This document shows, piece by piece, positions 8,050 through 16,506 of a DNA stretch of 64,000 nucleotides. The DNA is from a virus. The stretch is taken from positions 1-64,000 of IMG/VR virus record IMGVR_UViG_3300044835_000040, one strand, 5' to 3'. Position numbers and translations under genes: made by a program. Position 1 is the first letter of the stretch; each line of letters begins with the position of its first letter. The notes under the pieces were generated by a model, which saw only the letters and a list, made by a program, of their open reading frames with translations, did no database searches and was not told where the DNA came from.

Positions 8050-8274
8050 ATGAAGTGGATCGCAAGGCGTGAACGTGGTGCGACCGTTGGCTACACAGTG
8101 GTGCTCGTTGGCGCGCTGTGCGCGGTTTTCGGTGTCGTGACGCCGGGCTACGAAGGCTGGCCGATCCTGGGCGGCGCCGCGCTGGCGCTCGTCGGCGTAG
8201 CGCTCGTGGAGCGGGCGCAGCGGGTGTTCCGCCAGACGGTCACTCGCGAATGGGACCGGCAGGTGAGCCGCTGA
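8050..8274 (+). CDS. two-span membrane protein, 74 aa
   Basis: I chose the ATG at 8050 over a GTG at 8023 because 8023 lies at the predicted transcript start and GGAGGTGG precedes 8050. The protein has a basic N-terminus, two hydrophobic helices (YTVVLVGALCAVFGVV and GGAALALVGVALV) with a short loop, and a basic tail. It could be a holin-like or host-membrane-modifying early protein. It is the first gene behind class A promoter 2. Confidence 0.65.
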   Translation: MKWIARRERGATVGYTVVLVGALCAVFGVVTPGYEGWPILGGAALALVGVALVERAQRVFRQTVTREWDRQVSR

Positions 8275-8573
8275 TGTCGGTCGACCTGTCGCACATGCGC
8301 GAGAACCGGCCGGTGCTCAGGCCGCGTCTGCGGCTGATGCTGCAGGCGATGCTGCACTGCACCGCGGCGCGCCGCGCGAAGGGGCTGGCGCTGGAACCGA
8401 ACACGGGCGAGCTGGCCGCTGACGCGGGTCTCCCCGCGAACGCGTGCCTCGATGCTTGCATGGCGCTGCAGGAGCGCGGCATGGTCGTGCGGCGCAGTGA
8501 CGCGTCGTTCCGGCTCACCGAACGTGGGCTGGTCGAGCTGGCCCGGATCCGCGACGAACGGGCCGCGCGATGA
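8274..8573 (+). CDS. winged-helix DNA-binding protein candidate, 99 aa
   Basis: Starts in a TGATG overlap with the membrane protein. The helical pattern with TGELAADAGLPANACLDACM, then MALQERGMVVRRSDASFRL and TERGLVEL, matches a winged helix in which a recognition helix is followed by a beta-wing and a terminal helix. It could be a transcription regulator of the class A operon that encodes it. Not proven. Confidence 0.55.
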   Translation: MSVDLSHMRENRPVLRPRLRLMLQAMLHCTAARRAKGLALEPNTGELAADAGLPANACLDACMALQERGMVVRRSDASFRLTERGLVELARIRDERAAR

Positions 8574-9523
8574 GCCACGGCTGGGATACCGCGCTTGACG
8601 CGATGACGGATCTGCAGCGCTCGTTCCAGACGGACGAGGGGCAGAAGTTCCTCGCGTCGTTCGCGGTCTCGCACACGACGCAGGTGTGGAACAAAGAGCG
8701 CGGCGAGTACGACGTGCGCGAGATGGACGACGCGCTGCATGAGTACGCGCAGTCGCTGATCACCGGCACGATGACGACGGTCACCTCCGGCGACCCGGTG
8801 TGGGTCTCGGAGGAGGTGGTCGACCTGATCGAGGTGGCCGAGCAGACGTTCCGGCCGGAGGCCACGTTCGTCGACGACCCGTTCGTGCCGGGCGCGTTCT
8901 GTTTGCTGGAGCGGCCGATGGTCCACGTCGACGCGCGCGGCAAGCGGATGGCGTTCCGTGCGCTCTCGTGGGGCGCCGCCAACTCCCCGGACGGTAAAGA
9001 GCTGGGGCTGCTCGTCGCGATGTGGGCGCACGCCGATGACGAGGACGACTACTTCCGTGAATTCGCGGAGACGAACGGTGGGCGGCTGACGATCGGCGGC
9101 TCGGAGCTGTCGCTGCTGCACATGGGCCTGATCCCGTGGGGCAGCGAGCGGGTGCTGCAGGAGGAGACGCAGGCGGATCTCGTCCGCACGTTGCAGGTGC
9201 TGTGGCGCCTCGCGAAGCAGGAGATCGCCCTGCCGCGGCAGGAGCGCGCTTCACGCGCGAGCTGGCGCCGCGCGAGTGACTGGCGGTCGATCAAAGAGGT
9301 GACGGTGATGACGCTGCGCCGGTCGCGGCCGAAGCACTCCGAAGGCGACGGTGAGGGCGTGGAGTGGTCGCACCGTTGGCTCGTGCGCGGGCACTGGCGC
9401 AACCAGCCGTACAAGATCGACGGGAGGATGGTGCACCGGCAGATCTGGATAGCCCCGTTCGTCAAGGGTCCCGAGGACCGGCCGTTCGTGCCGAAGCAGC
9501 GAGCGATCGAGTTCACGCGATGA
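8570..9523 (+). CDS. hypothetical protein, 317 aa
   Basis: ATGA overlap with the winged-helix gene. An acidic, mixed alpha/beta protein with a Trp-rich C-terminal region (HRWLVRGHWRNQPYK). The phrase WIAPFVKGPEDRPFVPK near the end is of a type I recall from conserved phage and actinobacterial proteins of unknown role. No catalytic motif is apparent. Confidence 0.6.
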   Translation: MSHGWDTALDAMTDLQRSFQTDEGQKFLASFAVSHTTQVWNKERGEYDVREMDDALHEYAQSLITGTMTTVTSGDPVWVSEEVVDLIEVAEQTFRPEATFVDDPFVPGAFCLLERPMVHVDARGKRMAFRALSWGAANSPDGKELGLLVAMWAHADDEDDYFREFAETNGGRLTIGGSELSLLHMGLIPWGSERVLQEETQADLVRTLQVLWRLAKQEIALPRQERASRASWRRASDWRSIKEVTVMTLRRSRPKHSEGDGEGVEWSHRWLVRGHWRNQPYKIDGRMVHRQIWIAPFVKGPEDRPFVPKQRAIEFTR

Positions 9524-9732
9524 TCCCAGCCCGCCAGCAGCAGTGCCTGGAGTACCTGCAGCGCGTGGGACGCGCGTCGCCTCGGCGGCTGCGCACGGCG
9601 GGCTTCGCGGAGCGCACGGCTGACGCGCTGGTGCGCGCGGGGCTCGTGCGCTACCGGAACGCGCTGAGCCGCGGGCTTACGGTCCGGGTCTACGAGATCG
9701 ACGACCACGCCTACCGGGAGCGGGCATCATGA
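9520..9732 (+). CDS. small winged-helix-like protein, 70 aa
   Basis: Starts in an ATGA overlap. It reads QCLEYLQRVGRASPRRL, then FAERTADALVRAGLVRY and a beta-hairpin with RVYEID. This is the pattern of a minimal winged helix, in which the second helix is the recognition helix. Probable DNA-binding accessory protein; target unknown. Confidence 0.5.
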   Translation: MIPARQQQCLEYLQRVGRASPRRLRTAGFAERTADALVRAGLVRYRNALSRGLTVRVYEIDDHAYRERAS

Positions 9733-10109
9733 GCCACCTGATCGGAGAGGGTCCGAGGCAGCCCGTGATCGTGCAGTGCGAGTCGGTGTCGATCGAGGGC
9801 AACCGCTGCGAGCAGAACCGCTCGCACGTCGGGTGCCATGAGGCGATGGTCGACGGAGACTCGCGGCGCTGGTGGGACTGGGAGCCGGAGACGCCGGGCG
9901 AACTGCCCGAGCGTCGGCTGATCGTCACGATGGCGGCGCACGAGGGCCTGTCGGGCGAGTGGTACGGGCCGGTGGCGGGCGTCGAAACGCTGGTCAACGC
10001 GCTGACGGACGCCGACATGATCGAGGCGATCAAGGATCGCAGCGTCCGTGGCTGGGCCGCGATCTACCTGTTGAAGCACGATGGCAAGCTGAGGGAGCTG
10101 CAGCCGTGA
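9729..10109 (+). CDS. hypothetical protein, 126 aa
   Basis: ATGA overlap with the previous gene. Contains NRCEQNRSHVGCHEAM, which may bind metal, and a Trp-rich segment RRWWDWEPE. No family recognised. Member of the class A promoter 2 operon by arrangement. Confidence 0.55.
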   Translation: MSHLIGEGPRQPVIVQCESVSIEGNRCEQNRSHVGCHEAMVDGDSRRWWDWEPETPGELPERRLIVTMAAHEGLSGEWYGPVAGVETLVNALTDADMIEAIKDRSVRGWAAIYLLKHDGKLRELQP

Positions 10110-10744
10110 GCGCGCGCAAACCTCTGTGCGACTTCTGCGACTCCCCGGCTGTGCGCTGGGCGCACCCGGTCGACGAGAGCAACCCGCATGGCAGCTACGC
10201 GGCGTGTGATGCGTGCTCGTCACGGATCGAGCAGGACGCGAAAGCGCAGCTGCTCAGGCGCGTGGCCCGCAAGACGGTCCGGCAGGGGCAGGCGCCGTCG
10301 ATCGCGCAGGCTGAAGCGCTGTACGCGCCGGGGCTGGAAACCTTCTGGCGGTCACGCCGTGGTGATCGCGTGCCGGTGAAGCCGGACGATCCGATCGACC
10401 CGGCGCGCGAGGACACGTTCGGCAGGATGCTCCGCGAGAGCCATCGTGGGATGGAGCTGGAGATCCACAAGGACGACGGCGATCTGCAGACCACGATCAG
10501 CGCGGAGTCCGCGGGCACGATCGGCGAGTACGCGACCGCGTGGGCGATGTCGCGCGTGAAGCGCAAGTACGATCAGACGGGCGAGATGCCGCAGCGGGTG
10601 AAGGTGCGGATCGAAGTGGAGCTGGACGGGCGGCCCGGCTCGTCGCAGCTGGGCGCGACTGGGCATGGTCCTCCGGGGCCTGCGCGGTTCGTGATCGATG
10701 GGCAGACTCGGGTGAACACGAATCAGGAGGTGCGAGATGGATGA
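10106..10744 (+). CDS. zinc-finger protein, 212 aa
   Basis: The GTG at 10106 overlaps the previous stop and avoids the deep overlap of an earlier start. The N-terminus has CDFC and CDAC about 26 residues apart, a four-Cys zinc site. A helical basic middle follows, then MSRVKRKYDQTGE and a beta-rich tail. Function unknown; probably DNA- or RNA-binding. Confidence 0.6.
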   Translation: MSARKPLCDFCDSPAVRWAHPVDESNPHGSYAACDACSSRIEQDAKAQLLRRVARKTVRQGQAPSIAQAEALYAPGLETFWRSRRGDRVPVKPDDPIDPAREDTFGRMLRESHRGMELEIHKDDGDLQTTISAESAGTIGEYATAWAMSRVKRKYDQTGEMPQRVKVRIEVELDGRPGSSQLGATGHGPPGPARFVIDGQTRVNTNQEVRDG

Positions 10745-11000
10745 GCCGGTTGACGGGCACACTCGGCGGTCGCTGGTACGCGGCCCCTATGGCACGAACG
10801 AGAACGACACGTGGCTCGGCCCTGACTGGATGCAGGAGAAACTGGACGAGGAAGGCAACGGGGTGGTCGTGTGCTGCGCGATGATCGAAAAGGAAGGTCG
10901 GGTGCAGGAGTGCATCTACACGACGGCCAACCCGGAGATGATCCGGGAAGCTCGCGAGGGCCACGAGAAGTACGTGGCCGAGCTGGCGGCCAGGAACTGA
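10737..11000 (+). CDS. hypothetical protein, 87 aa
   Basis: Starts at ATG 10737 with the exact leader GGAGGTGCGAGATG (10726-10739), although no class A promoter precedes it. The match to the putative antisense RNA loop is longest here, 15 bases starting CAGGAGG. The protein has a Gly/Asp-rich N-terminus and a CCAMI segment. Function unknown. Confidence 0.6.
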   Translation: MDEPVDGHTRRSLVRGPYGTNENDTWLGPDWMQEKLDEEGNGVVVCCAMIEKEGRVQECIYTTANPEMIREAREGHEKYVAELAARN

Positions 11001-11001
11001 G

Positions 11002-11940
11002 ATGGAGAGCGCTGAGCTGCAGATCGACTGGGAGCCGACGGCGACCACGATCCTGCGCGAGGTTGACGGCTGGCGGCTGGTCGACTCTCCTCCGCTGGAC
11101 CGGTGGGCGATCTCGGAGGGGCACGACCTGTTCGGCGAGATCGAAGCGGAAATCCGTGCGCGCGCGGAGCGTGAGGCCAAGGGCGAGGGTGGCTGGATCC
11201 ACGACTGGCTGATGTCGATGGTGCCGACGAGCGACGGTGTGCCGATCGACTACGAGGACACTCGTGCGCTGGTCTCGCCCGATGGCGCGCAGTGGCGCTG
11301 CTGGCGGGAGCGTCCGGGGGATGACTCTCCGGGCTGGATGGACGAGACGCACTGGGACCGCGAGAACGTCGATGAGACGATCGGCGCGCAGGCCCTGCAC
11401 GAGCGGGTGCCGGAGGGGCTGCGTGGGTTCGTGGTGGTGCAGACGCGCGCCGCGACGATGCGCGGGATGTACGACCTGCCGTCCGCGAACGGGGTCGAGC
11501 GTGCGCTGTCGCTGTGGCCGCAGGGGAGCACCCTGTGGGGCAGCCCGTTCAATCGCGTGATCGAGATCGGGCTAGCGTTGGACTGGCTGCGCGGCGAGCC
11601 GTACCTGCGGCGGCCGTTCGTGCCGGGCACGTTCCGTCGTGAGGGGCCGGAGGTGCACTTCTGTGGTGAGCGTCCGAGCGTGCTTCTGCCGGAGGATAGG
11701 GACAGCGACTGGTGGAACTTTACGCTTGGCCCGCTCCCGTTCGCGTGCGGGGGCCGCCTGTCATGGTTCGAGTCGCATGTGACGATCGGCGAGGACTCGA
11801 ACGGCCGTGAGACGCGGCGGGTGAAGCATGGCTGGCGCTGCGACTGGTGTGAGCGTGTGAGCTACGGTCCGCAGCCGGACGAGCTGGACGGCAACTACAG
11901 CCACGGCAGCTGCGCTCCGGCGCGGCGAGAGGAGGCGTAA
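11002..11940 (+). CDS. hypothetical protein with C-terminal Cys pair, 312 aa
   Basis: Starts two bases after the previous stop. A Trp-rich, acidic protein with a C-terminal WRCDWCERVSYG segment and a later HGSC, consistent with a zinc site. The middle is mixed alpha/beta with no recognised motif. Co-transcribed with its neighbours. Function unknown. Confidence 0.6.
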   Translation: MESAELQIDWEPTATTILREVDGWRLVDSPPLDRWAISEGHDLFGEIEAEIRARAEREAKGEGGWIHDWLMSMVPTSDGVPIDYEDTRALVSPDGAQWRCWRERPGDDSPGWMDETHWDRENVDETIGAQALHERVPEGLRGFVVVQTRAATMRGMYDLPSANGVERALSLWPQGSTLWGSPFNRVIEIGLALDWLRGEPYLRRPFVPGTFRREGPEVHFCGERPSVLLPEDRDSDWWNFTLGPLPFACGGRLSWFESHVTIGEDSNGRETRRVKHGWRCDWCERVSYGPQPDELDGNYSHGSCAPARREEA

Positions 11941-12303
11941 ATGGAGTACGAGAGGCTGTTCACGATGCAGGATGTGCACGCGCTGGTGCTGGTCGCTGGG
12001 ATCCGCGGCTGGAAAGCTGGCGACAGCAAGCAGGGCACGGGCAAGCAGGGCACGGGCGAGGCGCTGGTCGAGGAGTTCGACGCGAAGGCAGCGGAAGGTG
12101 ACGAGGCGCACCGGCTGACGTTCCCGCCGGACGAGCCGCTGTTCCTCCTGCGCGGGCAGGACCTGTGCGCAGTCGACACCATCCACCGCTACGGTGAGAT
12201 CGCGATGAACTACGGCGCCACCGAGCGGCATCTGCGGGGCGTCGCTGCTGCTGAGGACCGGTTCCGGGAGTGGCCTGCCGGGAAGACGAAGGTGCCGAAC
12301 TGA
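11941..12303 (+). CDS. hypothetical protein, 120 aa
   Basis: The ATG directly follows the previous stop. It contains an imperfect repeat SKQGTGKQGTGEA encoded by a short tandem DNA repeat near 12028-12060. A hydrophobic N-terminal helix could be buried instead of membrane-spanning. Function unknown. Confidence 0.55.
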   Translation: MEYERLFTMQDVHALVLVAGIRGWKAGDSKQGTGKQGTGEALVEEFDAKAAEGDEAHRLTFPPDEPLFLLRGQDLCAVDTIHRYGEIAMNYGATERHLRGVAAAEDRFREWPAGKTKVPN

Positions 12304-12719
12304 TGGAGCACCTGTTCGACTTCAACGGCTGGAAGGTCTACCTGGACCGGGACGGCGAGCCGCTGATCCGCGCGGTCGGCATCGGCAAGAACAAGAGCCG
12401 GGAGATGATCGCCAGCCGGGTGCACCTCGGCCCTGTGCACGCGCCTGTCGAAGTGGAGGCGCTGCCCGCTGGCTCGTCGATACCGATCGCGGTCTACGGG
12501 CACGACGGCATGTTCTTCTTCAGTGGCAGGGCGTACCTCGCGCTGAATGCGGAGACCGCTCGGCTGTACGCGAGCATCCCTCCTGTGCTCGCCGCGGAGC
12601 CGGAGGCCGCGGAAGTGCTCGACGCGATCGACTTCGCCGTCGCTGACGATCGGCTTGCCGCGAAGGTGCGCGGCACGATCGAGGCGGTTGTCCGGGCGAG
12701 GAAGGCACGCGACGGCTAG
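12303..12719 (+). CDS. hypothetical protein, 138 aa
   Basis: The ATG at 12303 overlaps the preceding stop (TGATG). The N-terminal half is beta-rich with IPIAVYGHDGMFFF, and the C-terminal half is helical. It is the last gene before a hairpin terminator, so it ends the operon. Function unknown. Confidence 0.55.
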   Translation: MEHLFDFNGWKVYLDRDGEPLIRAVGIGKNKSREMIASRVHLGPVHAPVEVEALPAGSSIPIAVYGHDGMFFFSGRAYLALNAETARLYASIPPVLAAEPEAAEVLDAIDFAVADDRLAAKVRGTIEAVVRARKARDG

Positions 12720-12747
12720 AGTGGATTCTCCACAGCTGGGAACCGAG

Positions 12748-12779
12748 CGGCCTGCCACGGATGGCGGGCCGTTCGTCTG
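12748..12779 (+). terminator. rho-independent terminator
   Basis: Arms CGGCCTGCCA (12748-12757) and TGGCGGGCCG (12762-12771) pair over ten bases with one G-T wobble around a four-base loop, followed by TTCGTCTGT. A smaller hairpin, GTGGA-TTC-TCCAC, lies just upstream at 12721-12733. This ends the first long early operon. Confidence 0.65.
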
Positions 12780-12825
12780 TCCGGGGCGAGTGGCACTCTG
12801 CGGCGAAACGGCGACTGGAGGGTGC

Positions 12826-13212
12826 ATGGCGGCGGCGGGACACGCAGAGACGATCGGCGACACGGGGATCCCAGACCTGGGAGCGCTTCGCTCCGGCAAG
12901 AGTGGTGAGGGCGAGGCGCCACCGCCTGAGCTGCCGCGGATTCCTGGACGGGCGTTCTACGCGAACGACTTCCAGCCGTCGTACGACCCCGGCGGGACGG
13001 TCACGATCGAGTTCTTCTTCAAGACCGAGCGCGGTCAGCACGACCCGGTGACGGTCTCGCTGCCGATGCCGGTGTTCGTCGAGCTGTGCGGTGTCGGGGA
13101 TCAGATCAAGGCGCACGTCGACGCGACGGTCGCCGAGATGCGCAGGCGGCTGGGGCAGCAGGGTGGTCCCCCCGCGAGCATGGATGCCGCGAAGGCGGCG
13201 AGGGATCGATGA
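12826..13212 (+). CDS. hypothetical protein, 128 aa
   Basis: The ATG at 12826 follows CTGGAGGG and lies after the terminator, which is why I reject an upstream in-frame start. A Gly/Pro-rich N-terminus is followed by a beta-rich part (TVTIEFFFKTERG) and a C-terminal helix with REIL-like Glu/Arg repeats. Function unknown. Confidence 0.55.
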   Translation: MAAAGHAETIGDTGIPDLGALRSGKSGEGEAPPPELPRIPGRAFYANDFQPSYDPGGTVTIEFFFKTERGQHDPVTVSLPMPVFVELCGVGDQIKAHVDATVAEMRRRLGQQGGPPASMDAAKAARDR

Positions 13213-13733
13213 GCGGGATCGCTGAGGGCCACGGTCTGCCGCCCGCGCCCGGCTCGGGCGTCAACCCTGACCCGCCGCCGCACCGTTCGGCTGAGCGCAC
13301 AGTCGCGGTGCCGTTGATCTACATCGCGGACGCGAAGGACGCGCTGCACGCGGCGCTGATCCTGTCGACGAGCCTCGACGCGCAGGCAGCCGCGCAGGCA
13401 GGCGCGAGGGCGCCTACGCCGTCGGCGCTGTCGCAGCAGCTCGATAAGGCGCTTCGCGGGCTGAACGCTGCGTCTGGTGGCGTGGCGCCGCCGGAGCGCT
13501 CCGACCTGCATCTCTACACCGCTGAGCAGCTGACACCGGAGTTCGTCCGGGATCTGATGCTGGAGCGCGGGTGGGTCTCGGGCGAGCTGCATGTCGGCTC
13601 GTCGCAGGTGGAGACGATGGCGCGCAGGGTCCTTCACTCTGGGCTGGAGGGCACCACCTCGATCCGGCTGGTCCCCGCGGGCGCGCACGGGCGTGTGCAG
13701 ACCCCGGACGGCTGGACTCTCACCAGCGGCTGA
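13209..13733 (+). CDS. hypothetical protein, 174 aa
   Basis: ATGA overlap with the previous gene. The N-terminus is Pro-rich and disordered, followed by a helix-rich Ala segment and a mixed C-terminal domain. No motif recognised. Operon partner of the flanking genes. Confidence 0.55.
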   Translation: MSGIAEGHGLPPAPGSGVNPDPPPHRSAERTVAVPLIYIADAKDALHAALILSTSLDAQAAAQAGARAPTPSALSQQLDKALRGLNAASGGVAPPERSDLHLYTAEQLTPEFVRDLMLERGWVSGELHVGSSQVETMARRVLHSGLEGTTSIRLVPAGAHGRVQTPDGWTLTSG

Positions 13734-13987
13734 TGGCGCGGCCGAGCACGTCGCAGATGGCGTGCATCGAAAAGGTCCGCCGGGTGCTCGCCGCGACCGG
13801 CCAGGACTTCGAGATCGAGGTGGAAGGTGCCTCTGGCCGAGTGATCACGGGCCGTGTGGTTGGAGTAGCGAATACTCATAAACCGATGCTCGGTGAACGC
13901 GAGGGTGGGAGTAACCTGATCGTGAGGTTCGCCGACGGCACGGAGGTCCCGGTGGAACGCATCAAGGAGATCCGCGGCCCGGCGTAG
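13733..13987 (+). CDS. small beta-barrel protein, 84 aa
   Basis: TGATG overlap with the previous gene. After an N-terminal helix (TSQMACIEKVRRVLAATG), the sequence alternates short strands (FEIEVEGASGRVITGRVVGV, LIVRFADGTEV), as in small SH3/OB-like barrels. Could bind nucleic acid. Function unknown. Confidence 0.55.
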   Translation: MARPSTSQMACIEKVRRVLAATGQDFEIEVEGASGRVITGRVVGVANTHKPMLGEREGGSNLIVRFADGTEVPVERIKEIRGPA

Positions 13988-14019
13988 ACTCGCCCGGCTA
14001 ACTACTACCGGGAGGGCTG
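13985..14019 (+). promoter_or_regulatory. promoter and hairpin leader of protease gene
   Basis: TAGACT (13985-13990) resembles a -10 box. The predicted leader then forms CCCGG (13993-13997), a ten-base loop and CCGGG (14008-14012). The right arm runs directly into the ribosome-binding GGGAGGG, so the hairpin could partly mask it. Confidence 0.4.
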
Positions 14020-14850
14020 ATGCCTCACACGATCGAGATTCCAGGCCACGGCAAGCGCGGGATGGGCTGGCATCCTTCCCCGCCGGATCACCGTGATCAT
14101 CAAGCTGACGCGTCGGGGATCAAGGTCCTGACGCTCGTCGATCCGCGCGCCGAGATGCCGTCGATCTACGACCAGCTGCAGATCGGCTCGTGCACCGCGC
14201 ACGCCGACAAGCGCGTGATCGAATACGACCGCGTGGTCAGGGGCGAGGAACTGCTGGACATCGCCCGCAACGCGCTCTACACGCAGGAGCGTGTGCTGGA
14301 GGGTCAGGACCCGCACAGCGACACGGGCGCGTACGGCCGGGACGGCTTCAAGGCCAACAAACAGTTCGGCACGCCGACCGAAAAGGAATTCGGCGGCTAC
14401 ACCGACGACACCTCCGACCCGCGGTTCTTCACCGACCCGGAGCACGACTCGAAGCTCGACCCGTCGAAGTTCGTGAAGCTCAAGTCGCCGTACAAGGTCG
14501 TGCCGCAGACGGAAGACCAGATGAAGGCGGTGCTGTCGAACAAGCAGATGGTCTCGCTCGGCGCTTCGCTCTACGAATCGTTCGAGAGCAGCGAGGTCGC
14601 GAACACCGGCATCGTGCCGGTGCCGGGCCGTGACGAGCAGATCATCGGCGGCCACCAGTTCGTCGTGATCGGCTACCTGCCCGACATGCTCCCGTACGCG
14701 CTGTGCGCGAACAGCTGGGGGTCGCTGAAGACCGACGGCACGAAATGGGGAGTCGACGGCGAAGGCTGCTTCTTCATGCCGTGGACCTACCTGACCAACC
14801 CGCGGCTCGTGTCGGACATCCGCACGATCCCGCACTCGGTCAAAGCATGA
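14020..14850 (+). CDS. papain-like (C1-type) cysteine protease
   Basis: A 276-residue cytosolic-type protein with no signal peptide. It has the three catalytic blocks of bacterial papain-fold proteases: QIGSCTAHA with Cys58, GGHQFVVIGY with His212, and CANSWG with Asn231, followed by Gly-rich GEGCFFMPWTYL near the end. The Gln upstream of Cys58 (Gln52 or Gln54) would form the oxyanion hole. Length matches single-domain family members without a propeptide. It overlaps the metallophosphoesterase gene by ATGA, so the two are made together. The substrate is unknown: a host protein, or activity against host-derived barriers. Such proteases are uncommon in phages. Confidence 0.8.
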   Translation: MPHTIEIPGHGKRGMGWHPSPPDHRDHQADASGIKVLTLVDPRAEMPSIYDQLQIGSCTAHADKRVIEYDRVVRGEELLDIARNALYTQERVLEGQDPHSDTGAYGRDGFKANKQFGTPTEKEFGGYTDDTSDPRFFTDPEHDSKLDPSKFVKLKSPYKVVPQTEDQMKAVLSNKQMVSLGASLYESFESSEVANTGIVPVPGRDEQIIGGHQFVVIGYLPDMLPYALCANSWGSLKTDGTKWGVDGEGCFFMPWTYLTNPRLVSDIRTIPHSVKA

Positions 14851-15893
14851 GGGTCGGGATCGAGCGCAGGACCGCCGCGCAGGTCCTGTCGCACGCCGAG
14901 GAATCGAAGGTCGCGGTGCAGGCGTTGCCGCCGCGGCCTTCGGGCTCGCTGGTCCGCGCGGGCGTCGATCTGGGGATCCCGGCCGCCAAGAACGGCGAAC
15001 GGGTCTTCCACCTGATCGGCGACTCGGGCGGCATCGGCGACCCGAACCCGCAGAAGGCGGTCGTCGCAGCGATGGTGGCGGATCTGCAGGCTCACCCGGA
15101 CGTGGCGTTCGCGTGGCACGTAGGCGACATCATCTACTACGAAGGGCTGCAGAAGGAAGCGGTGCCGCAGCTGTTCGAGCCGTACGCCGAATACCTGCGG
15201 ACGCTGCTCGGCAACCCCGGCAACCACGACGGTGAGGGCGGCGATCAGCTCGCGTCGTTTATGCGCTATTTCTGCTCTCCGACGGCTCAGCTGCTGCCGG
15301 AGGTCGAGGAGTATCACCGCGACACGGTGACGCAGCCGTACTGCTACTGGACCCTCGCCGACGAAGTGATGACGGTGATCGCGCTGTACACGAATGTCCC
15401 GTCGGGCGGCAGTGTCGAGGCGGAGCAGGTGGCGTGGCTGGAGCAGGAACTGGCGGCGGCGCCGAAGGGCAAGCCGCTGATCGTGTCGCTGCATCACCCG
15501 CCGCTGTCAGCGGATGGTCATCACGGCGGCTCGCTGAAGATGCTGAACATGCTCGACGCTGCGTCTGCGAAGGTCGGCCGTTGGCCGGACCTGATCGTCA
15601 GCGGCCACGTCCACAACTTCCAGCGCTTCACGCGCAAGGTTGCCGGTGGACGTGAGGTCCCGTACATCGTCTGCGGCGCGTCGGGCTACCACAACCGGCA
15701 CGCGATGGCGTCCGGTGCGGTAGTCGGGCAGCAGATCGTGCCGGGCGTGACGCTGGAGGCGTTCAACGCTGGGGCGTGGGGGTTCCTGCGTCTCGCGGTG
15801 ACGGCCAACGCGATCAAGGGCGAGTACGTGGCGGTGAAGCCGGGGCAGCCTTCGGCGGTGACCGACTCGTTTACTTTGCCCGTAGGTGTCTGA
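14847..15893 (+). CDS. calcineurin-like metallophosphoesterase
   Basis: The ATG at 14847 overlaps the protease stop; an upstream in-frame start would lie inside that gene. The 348-residue product has the full metal-ligand set: GDSGG with Asp59, GDIIY with Asp94, GNHD with Asn126 and His127, LHHPPL with His216-217, and GHVHNFQR with His254 and His256. The family hydrolyses phosphoesters with two metal ions. The acid-phosphatase-like motif order suggests a monoesterase or nucleotide-type substrate, but the substrate cannot be read from sequence. Tight coupling to the papain-like protease suggests a joint role. Confidence 0.8.
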   Translation: MRVGIERRTAAQVLSHAEESKVAVQALPPRPSGSLVRAGVDLGIPAAKNGERVFHLIGDSGGIGDPNPQKAVVAAMVADLQAHPDVAFAWHVGDIIYYEGLQKEAVPQLFEPYAEYLRTLLGNPGNHDGEGGDQLASFMRYFCSPTAQLLPEVEEYHRDTVTQPYCYWTLADEVMTVIALYTNVPSGGSVEAEQVAWLEQELAAAPKGKPLIVSLHHPPLSADGHHGGSLKMLNMLDAASAKVGRWPDLIVSGHVHNFQRFTRKVAGGREVPYIVCGASGYHNRHAMASGAVVGQQIVPGVTLEAFNAGAWGFLRLAVTANAIKGEYVAVKPGQPSAVTDSFTLPVGV

Positions 15894-15910
15894 GGTAGGC
15901 TGCTCGGGCT

Positions 15911-16300
15911 ATGGCAATTGAGCACAAAGAGGAGCACTTCTCACCGGGCGAGCGCGCGATCCTTCGGGAGCTGCGCGCTCTGCACAGGCTCATAACACAG
16001 GAGGATCGCGAGATGGATGCAGCCGGAACGGCACTGCAGGAAAAGATCGACGGGCTGGCGGCCGACGTGAAGGCCGACAACGAAGCCGTCGTCAAAGGCG
16101 GCGAAGCCGTCGCCAGCGCGGCGACGAAATTCGCCGAACTGAAGGCCCTCCTCGAAAAACAGGCCACGTCGGCTCTGTCGGACGAAGAGGCCCAGACGCT
16201 CTCCACGCTCACGGACGAAGTGGACGGGTCGCTCAAATCGGGCACGACCGAACTGGACGCGCACGTCACGCAGCTCGGCGAAGCAACCGCCAGCGCCTGA
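15911..16300 (+). CDS. coiled-coil protein, 129 aa
   Basis: The ATG at 15911 lies nine bases after TAGGCT (15896-15901) and would be nearly leaderless. A second ATG at 16012 has a good AGGAGG site and would remove 33 basic residues, so two products are possible. The protein is helical throughout, with Ala/Lys/Glu heptads such as AATKFAELKALLEKQ. It ends just before a strong terminator. Possibly a fibre- or virion-associated trimer; unproven. Confidence 0.55.
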   Translation: MAIEHKEEHFSPGERAILRELRALHRLITQEDREMDAAGTALQEKIDGLAADVKADNEAVVKGGEAVASAATKFAELKALLEKQATSALSDEEAQTLSTLTDEVDGSLKSGTTELDAHVTQLGEATASA

Positions 16301-16322
16301 CGCAGCCTTCTGGGGGTTGGAG

Positions 16323-16347
16323 CGGCCGTCCTTCGGGGCGGCCGTTT
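16323..16347 (+). terminator. rho-independent terminator with TTCG loop
   Basis: Arms CGGCCGTCC (16323-16331) and GGGCGGCCG (16336-16344) pair over nine bases with one wobble around the stable loop TTCG, followed by TTT and CTG. It lies directly after the coiled-coil gene. Confidence 0.75.
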
Positions 16348-16371
16348 CTGCTTCCGGGGTAGACTCGACGC

Positions 16372-16506
16372 ATGGCCGTGGAGCGCAATCTCGTGATCGA
16401 CTACACGATGAGCGACGCCGAGTTGACGGCGTTCCGCAAGCGGCTGTTGCACTGGATGCTCCGGCGCCAGCTGACACGGCTGCTGCTGACACGGCTGGTG
16501 GACTGA
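16372..16506 (+). CDS. 44-residue basic peptide (leaderless)
   Basis: The ATG lies six bases after TAGACT (16360-16365), directly downstream of the terminator, so this is a new leaderless transcript. The product is helical with a basic Leu/Arg-rich C-terminal half (FRKRLLHWMLRRQLTRLLL), possibly amphipathic. Function unknown. Confidence 0.5.
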   Translation: MAVERNLVIDYTMSDAELTAFRKRLLHWMLRRQLTRLLLTRLVD

